DNA of 34,914 nucleotides from JBBDWK01 sp040902885 (GCA_040902885.1 JBBDWK010000030.1:1-34914), one strand, 5' to 3'. Shown: positions 16,728 to 24,241, numbered from the stretch's first letter. Numbers and translations: made by a program. Notes: generated by a model not told the origin, from the letters alone.

Positions 16728-17231
16728 TCAGGACTCCGCTTTGACAACGATCATAAGCACATAGAATAGGAATGCAACCGTGCCGAGCACAAAGTTGGCA
16801 AGAGTCCATGCGATCTTCGCTGGGCCAGGGGCACCTTTCTCGGTTGTGGGGCTCTCGTCTGCCGCTTGGGCGATTGAAGCGGAGATGAGGATTGAAACGA
16901 AAGCGCCTACCGCGAACAGACCCCACTCACCCAAATGGGCATCGTTCTTCAAGTAAGCCGCCACTGCTCCGGGCACAGCCGCACCCGCAGCCATAAAGCA
17001 CGCATCGTGCCCCTGTTCGTGGGGCTTGAAGTCCTTCCCTCGAATGGCGCTCATCGAGAATTTGGCAGTGAGCACGGCAACAGCGGCGGCAATCGCTGCC
17101 CAGCCCTTTGGGCTGAACTGCGGCACATACGGGTTTAGGTTCCGGAACCCCCACAATCCAGCGGCAATCGCCAGCGCAACGTAGCCGAACAATGTCAGCG
17201 TCCAACGGGCTGCATGTGCGTGCGTACTCAT
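16728..17231 (-). CDS. Small polytopic membrane protein with HEQGH motif
   Basis: 167 residues from ATG (complement of 17229-17231). Four or five membrane segments are visible: residues 10-29 (WTLTLFGYVALAIAAGLWGF), 44-62, about 76-94, 101-122 and 140-163. Just before the third segment is KPHEQGHDACF, which contains an HExxH pattern at 71-75. In membrane proteins this pattern is found in site-2-type peptidases, but the second M50 motif (NxxPxxxxDG) is absent and the protein is short, so a protease call is not justified. A TACAAT -10-like element (complement of 17249-17254) lies 18 bases upstream of the start. It is coupled to the 72-residue protein downstream. Function unknown. Confidence 0.65.
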   Translation of the reverse strand: MSTHAHAARWTLTLFGYVALAIAAGLWGFRNLNPYVPQFSPKGWAAIAAAVAVLTAKFSMSAIRGKDFKPHEQGHDACFMAAGAAVPGAVAAYLKNDAHLGEWGLFAVGAFVSILISASIAQAADESPTTEKGAPGPAKIAWTLANFVLGTVAFLFYVLMIVVKAES

Positions 17232-17290
17232 GATCCGTGCGGCAGTATATTGTATCCGAAAAAGCGGCCCAACGACTGATCGGATATAGG

Positions 17291-17461
17291 CTACGGGGTG
17301 TGCGACTTTAAAAAGACGATTCGGCGGTTCTCTTCTTCAACCTGTTCAACCACTCGCAGTTCTCGAGCGTAAATACCTCTTTCGGTGCGGGCGCCTTCGG
17401 CCAGGTAACGGGCGCGCGCGATCCCCGAATTACGCAACTGGCGCTGCGCCTGTTGTTTTGA
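17291..17461 (-). pseudogene. Possible remnant of an OmpA-like C-terminal domain
   Basis: The minus-strand frame reads SKQQAQRQLRNSGIARARYL, then ELRVVEQVEEENRRIVFLK before a stop. The order (RA..V...L..SGI...R....G ... E.NRRV.F) follows the end of OmpA/Pal peptidoglycan-binding domains, where NRRVEF is the hallmark. The usual GYGE and D-N residues in the middle are missing, and no start or upstream half exists because the frame runs into the divergent dioxygenase gene. I take it as a decayed domain end; chance resemblance is possible. Confidence 0.3.
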
Positions 17462-17483
17462 AAAATCGGAAAAATCGGACCGC

Positions 17484-17512
17484 TTGACGCCAGCTAAGAA
17501 GGGCTTTATCCT
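17484..17512 (+). promoter_or_regulatory. Promoter placing the transcript start at the dioxygenase ATG
   Basis: TTGACG (17484-17489) and TATCCT (17507-17512) are 17 bases apart (5/6 and 4/6 of consensus). Seven bases after the -10 element is the A of the ATG at 17520. Transcription from here would give a leaderless or nearly leaderless mRNA, which fits the lack of a usable RBS in front of this start codon. Confidence 0.5.
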
Positions 17513-17519
17513 CAAACCC

Positions 17520-18083
17520 ATGGAAACTCCGCTGTTGCGCCGTGAAATTGTGCGTCTTGGAGCTTACACGGCTGCCGCGCTTGTGTGGTCCGGCGAGCTT
17601 GATGCAGCCTGCGACGAAACCGAAGACAACATTGAAGGTCCGTTCTATAAAGCCGGTGCGCCGGAACGAACGTCCATAGTAGAGCCGGGAATGAAGGGCA
17701 TTCCGCTAGTGATAACAGGGCAAGTGGTCGATACCCGGTGCCAGCCGCTCGCGCACGCCATCCTTGACGTGTGGCAGTGCGATGCCGACGGAGTCTACGA
17801 CAATAAGGGCTACACGCTGCGTGGCAAGGTTCAGGCCGACGGGAAGGGCCGCTACGAGATCCGAACCATTCAGCCCCCGCCATACAAGGTCGCGGAGAAT
17901 CGTTACCGGCCCGCGCACCTTCATCTCAAGGTGAGCGGCAAGGGAACCCCGGTGCTGACCACGCAGCTTTATTTCGAGGGCGACAAGTACAACCAGGTGG
18001 ACCGGGCGTACAGAAAGTCGCTGACCATCAAGCCCGTCAACCACAAGGCGAGTTTCGATTTCCGCGTGAAGAGAGACGCGTAG
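17520..18083 (+). CDS. Intradiol ring-cleavage dioxygenase
   Basis: 187 residues from ATG 17520; an upstream TTG at 17484 is rejected because it forms the -35 box of a good promoter. Intradiol dioxygenases use Fe(III) to cleave catechol-type rings between the hydroxyls. All four expected iron ligands are visible: Y93 in DVWQCDADGVYDN, Y122 in RTIQPPPYK, and H133 and H135 in YRPAHLHLKVSG. The N-terminus (LLRREIVRLGAYTAAALVW) resembles a Tat signal with a twin Arg, so the enzyme may be exported, as is true of several short single-domain members. The alpha-helical dimer domain of classical catechol 1,2-dioxygenases is missing, which groups it with the protocatechuate 3,4-dioxygenase beta-like core. 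No other aromatic-degradation genes are nearby, so the substrate is open. Confidence 0.88.
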   Translation: METPLLRREIVRLGAYTAAALVWSGELDAACDETEDNIEGPFYKAGAPERTSIVEPGMKGIPLVITGQVVDTRCQPLAHAILDVWQCDADGVYDNKGYTLRGKVQADGKGRYEIRTIQPPPYKVAENRYRPAHLHLKVSGKGTPVLTTQLYFEGDKYNQVDRAYRKSLTIKPVNHKASFDFRVKRDA

Positions 18084-18095
18084 CGCGTCACCTCG

Positions 18096-18144
18096 GCAAC
18101 CGCTTCCTTACGGTCGCGGCTCAGAAAGTGTTTTGGAGCGGTTG
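18096..18144. repeat. Dispersed palindromic repeat, copy 2 (right arm deleted)
   Basis: The left arm is complete at 18096-18122 (GCAACCGCTTCC to GTCGCGGCTC). After the conserved AG the right arm lacks its GAGCCGCGAC half and only GGAGCGGTTG (18135-18144) remains, enough for a 10-bp outer stem. It is the same family as 5658-5722 and 22899-22955. It sits between the dioxygenase and terC genes, both on the plus strand. Confidence 0.8.
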
Positions 18145-18167
18145 TCAATCCCATTGGAGCGGCAAAT

Positions 18168-18926
18168 ATGGAATGGATCTATAGCGCGGAAGGCTGGATT
18201 GCGCTCGTTACCCTCACTGTCCTCGAGATCGTCCTCGGAGTCGACAACATCGTCTTCATCTCCATTCTCGCGAGCAAACTGCCGGGCGAGCAGCAGCAGA
18301 AGCGGGCGCGGATCATCGGCCTTTCCGTGGCTATGCTGTCTCGTATCGCGCTCCTGTTCTCACTAACCTGGGTCATGCGCCTGACTGAGCCGCTGTTCAC
18401 CGTATTCGAGCAGGAGATCTCCGGCCGGGACCTCATCCTGATATTAGGCGGTCTCTTTTTGCTCGCCAAGGCCACGCGCGAGATCCACGATAATCTGGAG
18501 GGCGAAGGATCTCACCCGGAGCAGCGGGCGGCGGTCTCCTTTATGAGCGTGATCTTACAAATTTTCCTGTTGGACATCGTCTTCTCGCTGGATTCGGTAA
18601 TCACGGCCATCGGCATGGCGAACGATGTCTCGGTGATGGTTGTAGCCGTGGTGATTGCGGTTGGTTTTATGATGGTCTCCGCAGGCACGATCAGCGACTT
18701 CGTCAACCGCCATCCGACGGTGAAGGTGCTGGCTCTCAGTTTCCTGCTGCTGATTGGTGTGTCCCTGATGGCCGAAGGCCTCGACCAGCACATTCCGAAG
18801 GGATACATCTACTTTGCTATGGCCTTCTCCGTGTTCGTGGAGGTCCTGAACCTGAAGGGCGGCGCACGGCGGCCCGCGCCGATGCAGTTGAGGAGTACGC
18901 CCCACGTTCCGAAGGCGGACAGATAA
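18168..18926 (+). CDS. TerC family integral membrane protein
   Basis: 252 residues from ATG 18168, with GGAG about 8 bases upstream. Seven or so membrane helices are visible. The family signatures are LEIVLGVDNIVFISILA near residue 20-36 and ILQIFLLDIVFSLDSVITAI in the middle, each carrying membrane-embedded Asp residues (GVDN, SLDS). TerC/Alx-type proteins take part in metal-ion homeostasis, in particular Mn2+ export linked to protein secretion, and in tellurite resistance in some plasmid operons. Here there is no ter operon, so a metal-export housekeeping role is more likely. No yybP-ykoY-like leader was seen; the upstream 85 bases are mostly repeat copy 2. The C-terminal tail is short and basic/Pro-rich. 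Confidence 0.93.
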   Translation: MEWIYSAEGWIALVTLTVLEIVLGVDNIVFISILASKLPGEQQQKRARIIGLSVAMLSRIALLFSLTWVMRLTEPLFTVFEQEISGRDLILILGGLFLLAKATREIHDNLEGEGSHPEQRAAVSFMSVILQIFLLDIVFSLDSVITAIGMANDVSVMVVAVVIAVGFMMVSAGTISDFVNRHPTVKVLALSFLLLIGVSLMAEGLDQHIPKGYIYFAMAFSVFVEVLNLKGGARRPAPMQLRSTPHVPKADR

Positions 18927-18975
18927 GTCCCTATGGCAAACCGCCGAGCGGCGCGCGTATGTTAGATTGCTACTT

Positions 18976-19776
18976 ATGCCTTTTGCGGAGGTGTCCTGGG
19001 AGAGGCGCGGCTTCGGCCGGACCGCTCGAAGCGATACGTGGTGGTTGTCGCCACTGCTGGTTTTTCTTGGGCTGGGGACATTCGTCGTCTACACCACTTG
19101 GGCCGCGCTCCAGGGCGAACATTACTACTGGGGTCCGTACCTGTCGCCGTTTTATTCGCCGGAGCTGTTCGGCGACTCGCCGCATAGCTGGCTCGGACTC
19201 AAGCCCGGATGGTGGCCTGGGTTTGTACTGTGGTCGCCCGCGATCCTGGTTCTCTGGGCGCCCGGACTATTCCGGCTCACCTGCTACTACTATCGGGGCG
19301 CCTATTACAAGTCGTTCTGGGCGGATCCTCCAGCCTGCGCCGTAGGCGAACCGCGGAAGTCGTATTGGGGGGAGAACTCACTCCCGCTCATCCTTCACAA
19401 CATTCACCGCTACTTTCTCTACCTCGCGATCGGATTCCTCTTCGTGCTGTCGTACGACGTCTGGAAAGCGATGTGGTTCACCGACGCAGCCACCGGAAGC
19501 GTTTCGTTCGGCGTCGGATTCGGCACCGTCCTGCTGGCCGCGAATGTCGTCTGCCTGGGCGGCTATGCGCTTGGCTGCCACTCGCTGCGCCACCTGATAG
19601 GAGGGCGCTTCGATCTGCTCTCACCCGTCCGTCTCAAGACGTACGATTGCGTCAGTTGTCTCAATCGCCGCCACAAGGTGTGGGCCTGGACCAGTCTCTG
19701 TTCGGTTGGCCTCTCCGATCTCTACGTTCGCCTGCTGTCGATGGGAGTCATCCGGACGGACTGGAGGCTCCTTTAA
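18976..19776 (+). CDS. Succinate dehydrogenase membrane anchor (mycobacterial Sdh1-type, single subunit)
   Basis: 266 residues from ATG 18976 (a TTG at 18967 is in frame; neither has a clear RBS). About five membrane helices are visible: WLSPLLVFLGLGTFVVYTTW, GFVLWSPAILVLWAPGLFRL, the YFLYLAIGFLFVLSYDVW region, VGFGTVLLAANVVCLGGYAL and a shorter one near the end. Candidate heme or quinone-site His residues are in LILHNIHRYF and GCHSLRHLIGG. The C-terminus SDLYVRLLSMGVIRTDWRLL resembles, from memory, the membrane subunit of mycobacterial Sdh1 (Rv0249c). A CxxC (YDCVSCLNRRHK) lies near residue 222. The stop codon shares one base with the sdhA start. It anchors the SdhA/B catalytic dimer and passes electrons to quinone. 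Confidence 0.82.
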   Translation: MPFAEVSWERRGFGRTARSDTWWLSPLLVFLGLGTFVVYTTWAALQGEHYYWGPYLSPFYSPELFGDSPHSWLGLKPGWWPGFVLWSPAILVLWAPGLFRLTCYYYRGAYYKSFWADPPACAVGEPRKSYWGENSLPLILHNIHRYFLYLAIGFLFVLSYDVWKAMWFTDAATGSVSFGVGFGTVLLAANVVCLGGYALGCHSLRHLIGGRFDLLSPVRLKTYDCVSCLNRRHKVWAWTSLCSVGLSDLYVRLLSMGVIRTDWRLL

Positions 19777-21596
19777 TGGCGGAGTATCGGACGCACGAAT
19801 ACGACGTACTCGTGATCGGCGCCGGCGGCGCCGGACTGCGCGCGGCGATCGAAGCCTCGGCTTGCGGCGCCAAGGTCGGCGTGATCACCAAGTCGCTGCT
19901 CGGCAAGGCGCATACCGTAATGGCCGAGGGCGGAATCGCGGCGGCGATGGGCAACGTGGACGATCGCGACAACTGGAAGGTCCATTTCGCCGACACGATG
20001 CGCGGCGGCCAGTACCTCAACAACTGGCGCATGGCCGAGCTGCACGCCAAGGAGGCGCCGGATTGCATCAAGGAGCTCGAAAGTTGGGGGGCGGTCTTCG
20101 ATCGCACGCAGGACGGCCGGATCCTTCAGCGCAACTTCGGCGGACACAAGTATCCGCGGCTGGTCCACGTGGGCGACCGTACGGGTCTGGAGATGATCCG
20201 CACGCTGCAGGACGCGGGCGTCCATCGCGGCATTGACGTGCATATGGAATGCACGGTGCTCGCGCTGCTGCTCGACGACGGCCGCGTGGCCGGCGCGTCC
20301 GGCTACGACCGTGAGCGCGGACGCTTCCTGCTGTGGCGCGCCAAGGCCGTCGTGCTCGCCACCGGCGGTATCGGGCGGGCGTACAAGATCACGTCGAACA
20401 GTTGGGAGTACACCGGCGACGGCCACGCGCTGGCCTATCATGCCGGGGCCGAGCTGATCGACATGGAGTTCGTGCAGTTCCATCCGACCGGGATGGTCTG
20501 GCCGCCGAGCGTCGCCGGCATTCTCGTGACCGAGGGCGTGCGCGGCGAAGGCGGCATCCTGCTCAACAAAGAAGGGCGCCGGTTCATGTTCGACGACATC
20601 CCGGAGCCATACCGCGCGCAGACCGCGGACAACGAAGAGGAGGGCTGGCGCTACACGCAGGGCGACCGCAAGGCCCGCCGCCCGCCCGAACTGCTCACGC
20701 GGGACCACATCGCGCGCTGCATCATGCGCGAGATCCGGCAGGGGCGCGGGAGCCCGCACGGGGGCGTCTTTCTGGATATTTCCTGCATCAAGTCGAGGCT
20801 GCCGAACGCGGCCGAGCACATCAAGCGCAAGCTGCCGAGCATGTATCACCAGTTCAAGCAGCTCGCCGACATCGATATCACCAAAGAGCCGATGGAGGTC
20901 GGCCCCACGACGCACTACATGATGGGCGGCGTGTTGGTGGACGGCGACACGCAAATGTCAAAGGTGCCGGGCCTCTTTGCGGCCGGAGAGTGCGCCGCCG
21001 GGCTGCACGGGGCCAACCGGCTGGGCGGAAACTCGCTGTCGGATCTGCTGGTGTTCGGCAAGCGCGCCGGGCGCCATGCGGCGGATTTCGCAAAGGAGCA
21101 CGGCGCGGCGCGGATCGACGAGGGGCAGGCCGATGCCGCCGCGCGCGCGGCCCTGGAGCCGTTCGACCGCGGCTTCGGCAACGGCTCCGAGAATCCCTAC
21201 ACGGTGCAGTACGATCTCCAGAACCTGATGCAGGACCTGGTGGGCATCGTTCGCACCGAGAGCGAGATGCGTCAAGCGGCCGGCGGGCTGGCAAAGCTGA
21301 AAGAGCGGGCCGCGCGCGCCGGCGTCTACGGCAATCGCGAGTACAACGCCGGATGGCATACGGCGCTCGATCTGAGCAACCTGCTGGCCGTATCCGAAGC
21401 GATCACGCGCGCCGCGCTGGAACGGCGCGAAAGCCGCGGCGCTCATTTCCGCGAGGATTGTCCGGACAAGGACGCGGCATTCGGCAAGGTTACCATCACT
21501 ATCGAGAGGGACCCCGAAGGCGAGATGCGCGTGAGCCGCCGCGAGATTCCTCCGATGCCCGAAGAGCTGGGGAAGATTATCGAGGAGATGAAGTGA
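19776..21596 (+). CDS. sdhA: Succinate dehydrogenase flavoprotein subunit
   Basis: 606 residues from ATG 19776, with GGAGG about 8 bases upstream; the open frame continues further upstream but overlaps the anchor gene and is not used. The FAD dinucleotide-binding motif is YDVLVIGAGGAGLRAAIEAS (residues 9-28). The His that carries covalent FAD is H46 in LLGKAHTVMAEGGIAAA. Other signatures are EFVQFHPTGMVWPP, LVTEGVRGEGGILLN, THYMMGGVLVDGDTQ and GLHGANRLGGNSLSDLLVFG, followed by the helical C-terminal domain. The enzyme oxidises succinate to fumarate in the TCA cycle. A one-base overlap with both neighbours (TAATG, TGATG) shows tight translational coupling. Fumarate reductase cannot be excluded from sequence alone, but korAB in the same window fits oxidative use. 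Confidence 0.96.
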   Translation: MAEYRTHEYDVLVIGAGGAGLRAAIEASACGAKVGVITKSLLGKAHTVMAEGGIAAAMGNVDDRDNWKVHFADTMRGGQYLNNWRMAELHAKEAPDCIKELESWGAVFDRTQDGRILQRNFGGHKYPRLVHVGDRTGLEMIRTLQDAGVHRGIDVHMECTVLALLLDDGRVAGASGYDRERGRFLLWRAKAVVLATGGIGRAYKITSNSWEYTGDGHALAYHAGAELIDMEFVQFHPTGMVWPPSVAGILVTEGVRGEGGILLNKEGRRFMFDDIPEPYRAQTADNEEEGWRYTQGDRKARRPPELLTRDHIARCIMREIRQGRGSPHGGVFLDISCIKSRLPNAAEHIKRKLPSMYHQFKQLADIDITKEPMEVGPTTHYMMGGVLVDGDTQMSKVPGLFAAGECAAGLHGANRLGGNSLSDLLVFGKRAGRHAADFAKEHGAARIDEGQADAAARAALEPFDRGFGNGSENPYTVQYDLQNLMQDLVGIVRTESEMRQAAGGLAKLKERAARAGVYGNREYNAGWHTALDLSNLLAVSEAITRAALERRESRGAHFREDCPDKDAAFGKVTITIERDPEGEMRVSRREIPPMPEELGKIIEEMK

Positions 21597-22336
21597 TGCC
21601 TTCGGCAATGTTTCGAATCTGGCGCGGCGACGCCAGCGGCGGGGCGTTTCAGGACTACACGACGGAAGTGAGCGAGGGCATGGTAGTGCTCGATGCCGTC
21701 CACCGCATTCAGGCCACGCAGGCGTGCGATCTCGCGGTCCGGTGGAATTGCAAGGCGGGCAAGTGCGGCTCGTGCTCGGCCGAGATCAACGGCTCGCCCA
21801 AGCTGATGTGCATGACGCGGCTCAACTCGCTCGACCTGAATATGCCGGTGATCGTCGAGCCGATGCGGTCGTTCCCGCCGATCAGGGACCTGGTGACCGA
21901 CGTGTCATGGAACTTCGAAGTGAAGAAGAGGATCAAACCGTTCAAGCCGCGGGCGCCCGACGCGCCGGACGGAACGTGGCGGATGGGGCAACAGGACGTC
22001 AACCGCGTCCAGGAATTTCGCAAGTGTATTGAGTGCTTTCTGTGCCAGGACGTCTGCCACGTGCTGCGCGAGCACCGCAAGTTCGACGAGTTCGTCGGGC
22101 CGCGGTACTTCGTCCATCTGGCGTCGCTGGAAATGCACCCGCTCGATACCCAGGATCGCGTGGCGGACGTGAAGCAAGCCCACGGTGTCGGCTATTGCAA
22201 CATCACCACATGCTGTCGGCAGGTGTGCCCCGAAGAGATCACCATCACGGAGAATGCGATCATTCCTCTGAAGGAGCGCGTAGTGGATGAATTCTACGAT
22301 CCGCTGCGGAAGCTCGTGCTAAAGATATTCTCGTAA
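21596..22336 (+). CDS. sdhB: Succinate dehydrogenase iron-sulfur subunit
   Basis: 246 residues from ATG 21596, whose A is the last base of the sdhA stop. The N-terminal ferredoxin domain has the [2Fe-2S] ligands C52, C57, C60 and C72 (WNCKAGKCGSCSAEING...LMC). The C-terminal domain carries CIECFLCQDVCHV (C143, C146, C149, C153) and YCNITTCCRQVCPEE (C200, C205/C206, C210) for the [4Fe-4S] and [3Fe-4S] clusters. Electrons run from FAD through these clusters to the membrane anchor. A second Cys next to the cluster Cys (TTCC) is slightly unusual. The order anchor-flavoprotein-iron-sulfur with a single anchor gene is the Sdh1-type arrangement. Confidence 0.96.
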   Translation: MPSAMFRIWRGDASGGAFQDYTTEVSEGMVVLDAVHRIQATQACDLAVRWNCKAGKCGSCSAEINGSPKLMCMTRLNSLDLNMPVIVEPMRSFPPIRDLVTDVSWNFEVKKRIKPFKPRAPDAPDGTWRMGQQDVNRVQEFRKCIECFLCQDVCHVLREHRKFDEFVGPRYFVHLASLEMHPLDTQDRVADVKQAHGVGYCNITTCCRQVCPEEITITENAIIPLKERVVDEFYDPLRKLVLKIFS

Positions 22337-22366
22337 GCGGGGCAAGGACCCCGACAGGGAGGCGAC

Positions 22367-22864
22367 ATGTTCGAACTGAAGTCCGTTTCGAGAAACGCCA
22401 TACCCGAGGCGCTGGCCAAGGCCGAGCGCTACCGGCTGTTGAGCGAGCCCGGCGAAGCGGAGAGCATCTGCCTGGATGTTCTGCGCATCGATCCGGACAA
22501 CCAGCCCGCTCTCGTGATGCTGCTGCTGGCGATTACCGACCAGTTCAGCGAGTCGCTCCGAGCGCACGACGCCCGTGACGTGGTTCGACGCTTGAGCGGG
22601 GAGTACGAGCGGGCCTATTACACCGGAATTATCCTGGAGCGCAGCGCCAAGGCGATTCAGCGCAATGGCCATCCCGGTTACGGCTTCGCGGCTTACGAGT
22701 GGCTGCTCGAAGCGATGAAGTGCTACGAGAAGGCCGAAGCCATCCGGCCGGCGGAAAACGACGACGCCATTCTGCGATGGAACGCCTGCGCGCGCGAACT
22801 GGCGCGCGATTCCAGCCTTCGCCCCAGGCCGGATTCCGAACCGGAGCCAGTGCTGAGCGAGTAA
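22367..22864 (+). CDS. Small TPR-like protein at the end of the sdh operon
   Basis: 165 residues from ATG 22367 with a good RBS (GGGAGG, 5-6 bases upstream), only 30 bases after sdhB, so probably in the same transcript. The sequence is wholly helical and soluble, without a signal peptide. One TPR-like pair is visible: LAKAERYRLLSEPGEAESIC then LDVLRIDPDNQPAL. A second is EWLLEAMKCYEKAEAIRPAEND. The middle part (HDARDVVRRLSGEYERAYYT) is not repeat-like. Its place suggests a cytoplasmic assembly or stability factor for the dehydrogenase, which is inference. A 14-bp palindrome (22865-22878) and repeat copy 3 follow directly after the stop and may end the operon. Confidence 0.8.
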   Translation: MFELKSVSRNAIPEALAKAERYRLLSEPGEAESICLDVLRIDPDNQPALVMLLLAITDQFSESLRAHDARDVVRRLSGEYERAYYTGIILERSAKAIQRNGHPGYGFAAYEWLLEAMKCYEKAEAIRPAENDDAILRWNACARELARDSSLRPRPDSEPEPVLSE

Positions 22865-22898
22865 GGGGCGCGCGCCCCGCATAAAGGTTCCCGGAAAT

Positions 22899-22955
22899 CC
22901 GCTCCCTATGGTCGCGGCTCAGCAACCGTTACCGAGCCGCGACCAGAGGGAGCGG
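22899..22955. repeat. Dispersed palindromic repeat, copy 3 (nearly intact)
   Basis: Left arm 22899-22920 (CCGCTCCCTATG...GTCGCGGCTC), 13-base loop 22921-22933 (ends TTACC, as in copy 1), right arm 22934-22955 (GAGCCGCGAC...GGGAGCGG). The arms differ at one base in 22. The GGTTG that ends the family consensus continues after the right arm, while the matching left end has decayed. It lies between the sdh operon and the nucleotidyltransferase gene. Confidence 0.88.
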
Positions 22956-23039
22956 TTGTAAAGACATAGGAGGGACACCACAGTCGTCCCTATTCCGCTC
23001 ACGCTTGATTGTGCGGGCATGATATGCCAGAGTGCGGCT

Positions 23040-23336
23040 ATGGACAGCGAGACCGTCATCGCGAGATTGCGGGCGCATGAGCGGGAACTGAGGGAAGCCG
23101 GAATTCTCCGGCTGTCCGTATTCGGCTCGGTTGCCCGAGGCGAAGCGGGACCAAATTCGGATGTTGACCTGATTGCGCAGTTTGACAAAACGCGTCGGCT
23201 GACGTTGTTCGATGTCGCGGGTCTGGAAAGCAGGCTTTCGGAAATCCTCGGCGTTGGGGTCGAACTGGCGCCGGAAGACATGCTGTTAGAGCCTGTACGC
23301 GTTCGGGCCGAGCGCGAGGCCGTGCTTGCCTTTTAA
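23040..23336 (+). CDS. MNT-type nucleotidyltransferase (MntA-like), no HEPN partner beside it
   Basis: 98 residues from ATG 23040 (a start at 23019 adds seven residues; neither has a strong RBS). The minimal nucleotidyltransferase motif is clear: LSVFGSVARGEAGPNSDVDL, with G29-S30 and the metal-binding D41 and D43. Proteins of this size are usually the antitoxin half of HEPN/MNT (HepT/MntA) pairs, where MNT AMPylates or otherwise blocks the HEPN ribonuclease. Neither side of this gene has a HEPN-like ORF with RxxxxH: upstream is repeat copy 3, and downstream is a 70-base gap before a minus-strand protease gene. It is thus an orphan, perhaps left after loss of its toxin. Confidence 0.82.
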   Translation: MDSETVIARLRAHERELREAGILRLSVFGSVARGEAGPNSDVDLIAQFDKTRRLTLFDVAGLESRLSEILGVGVELAPEDMLLEPVRVRAEREAVLAF

Positions 23337-23406
23337 AATCGGTCGCTTTTGCTTATGATCCCAATCGTTAGATCTTTCGCACTGAGCCTTGCTTTCGAGT
23401 GAGGGG

Positions 23407-24189
23407 TCACTTGGTCTGGTGCAATGGACCGAGGGGATTCTGTTTAATCAGGTCAACGGCGTGTTGGATATCGTACGCCAAAATGAACCCAGAGTTGAGA
23501 TTCACCGTGTCTTTAGGCGCTTCTTTGGCGTTCGAGTCGCCACGGATCACTGCAGCCGGTTCCGGTATATAACCGGAAATCACGGCCACTATTTTTAGAT
23601 TGTTGCCAGTGCCAACTATCACGGGACCGCCGGAGAAGCCGACATTGTTTATCCCGTCAAGTATCCAAAGGCGGGTTTCCTGGTCCATCCCCGAAACGGT
23701 GCAGCGCTTAATATAGGGCATCCAAAAGGTTCCTTCAGCAAACTTCGCTTTCCATCCGCCGCCATAGGGGAAGCCGAGAAATTCGCAACTGCCTCCGAAC
23801 GTAAGTCCGTCAGAGCTTGCAGGAGGGCTCTTTACGGTATCGGGGATCAGCCGGTTCGGTGGAACAAGGACGGCGATGTCAACGTCGGCGCCTGGTTGAA
23901 GAACGGTGAATTTGATGGGTAGCCATTCCTGTCGTGTGCCACCAGGATTGAGGATCTTCAGTTCGAGGGTCTTTTCGGCTATCGTGCCATACGGGCGGTT
24001 CTTTGCTCCGGTGAGGATGTGCCTCGCAGTGATCCAATACTCGCGCCCATCGATTTCGATCGAGAAGGCAGTCCCGCGGGAATATTTGGATTCAATCATG
24101 AAAATGCGGTGGAGCAAGTTAAAGGTCGGTTGGGCGACGGTAGCAATGCAAAACAGCAAGCCGATGGCAACAAGTCGGAAGAGGCGCAT
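23407..24189 (-). CDS. Secreted trypsin-like serine peptidase
   Basis: 260 residues from ATG (complement of 24187-24189), chosen for its signal peptide RLFRLVAIGLLFCIATVA; a GTG five codons upstream is possible. The chymotrypsin-fold triad can be read: H57 in EYWITARHILTG, D104 in ADVDIAVLVPP and S186 in NNVGFSGGPVIVG, in the order and spacing of trypsin-like (S1-type) domains. There is no PDZ domain, so it is not a DegP/HtrA protein. It lies 52 bases downstream of the RND pump gene on the same strand and could be the last gene of that operon, though a functional link to efflux is not evident. The substrate is unknown; a role in envelope protein processing is a guess. Confidence 0.78.
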   Translation of the reverse strand: MRLFRLVAIGLLFCIATVAQPTFNLLHRIFMIESKYSRGTAFSIEIDGREYWITARHILTGAKNRPYGTIAEKTLELKILNPGGTRQEWLPIKFTVLQPGADVDIAVLVPPNRLIPDTVKSPPASSDGLTFGGSCEFLGFPYGGGWKAKFAEGTFWMPYIKRCTVSGMDQETRLWILDGINNVGFSGGPVIVGTGNNLKIVAVISGYIPEPAAVIRGDSNAKEAPKDTVNLNSGFILAYDIQHAVDLIKQNPLGPLHQTK

Positions 24190-24241
24190 ACTACAATATG
24201 GCACGCGCTATGGGCGTTTTCTTCAGATAGCCCTGGTTCGT

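Noticed and set aside
18084..18167. Possible yybP-ykoY manganese riboswitch before terC
   Set aside because: The space is only 84 bases and most of it is repeat copy 2; no riboswitch core was seen.
19209..19775. Upstream extension of the sdhA frame
   Set aside because: It covers the anchor gene in another frame; the ATG at 19776 has a good RBS and begins the FAD motif at the normal distance.
20333..21595. Upstream extension of the sdhB frame inside sdhA
   Set aside because: Arg/Ala-rich shadow; the ATG at 21596 gives normal SdhB length.
22865..22878. Perfect 14-bp palindrome GGGGCGCGCGCCCC after the sdh operon
   Set aside because: As a hairpin it has no U-run, and simple GC alternation can arise by chance in GC-rich DNA; noted only as a possible weak terminator.
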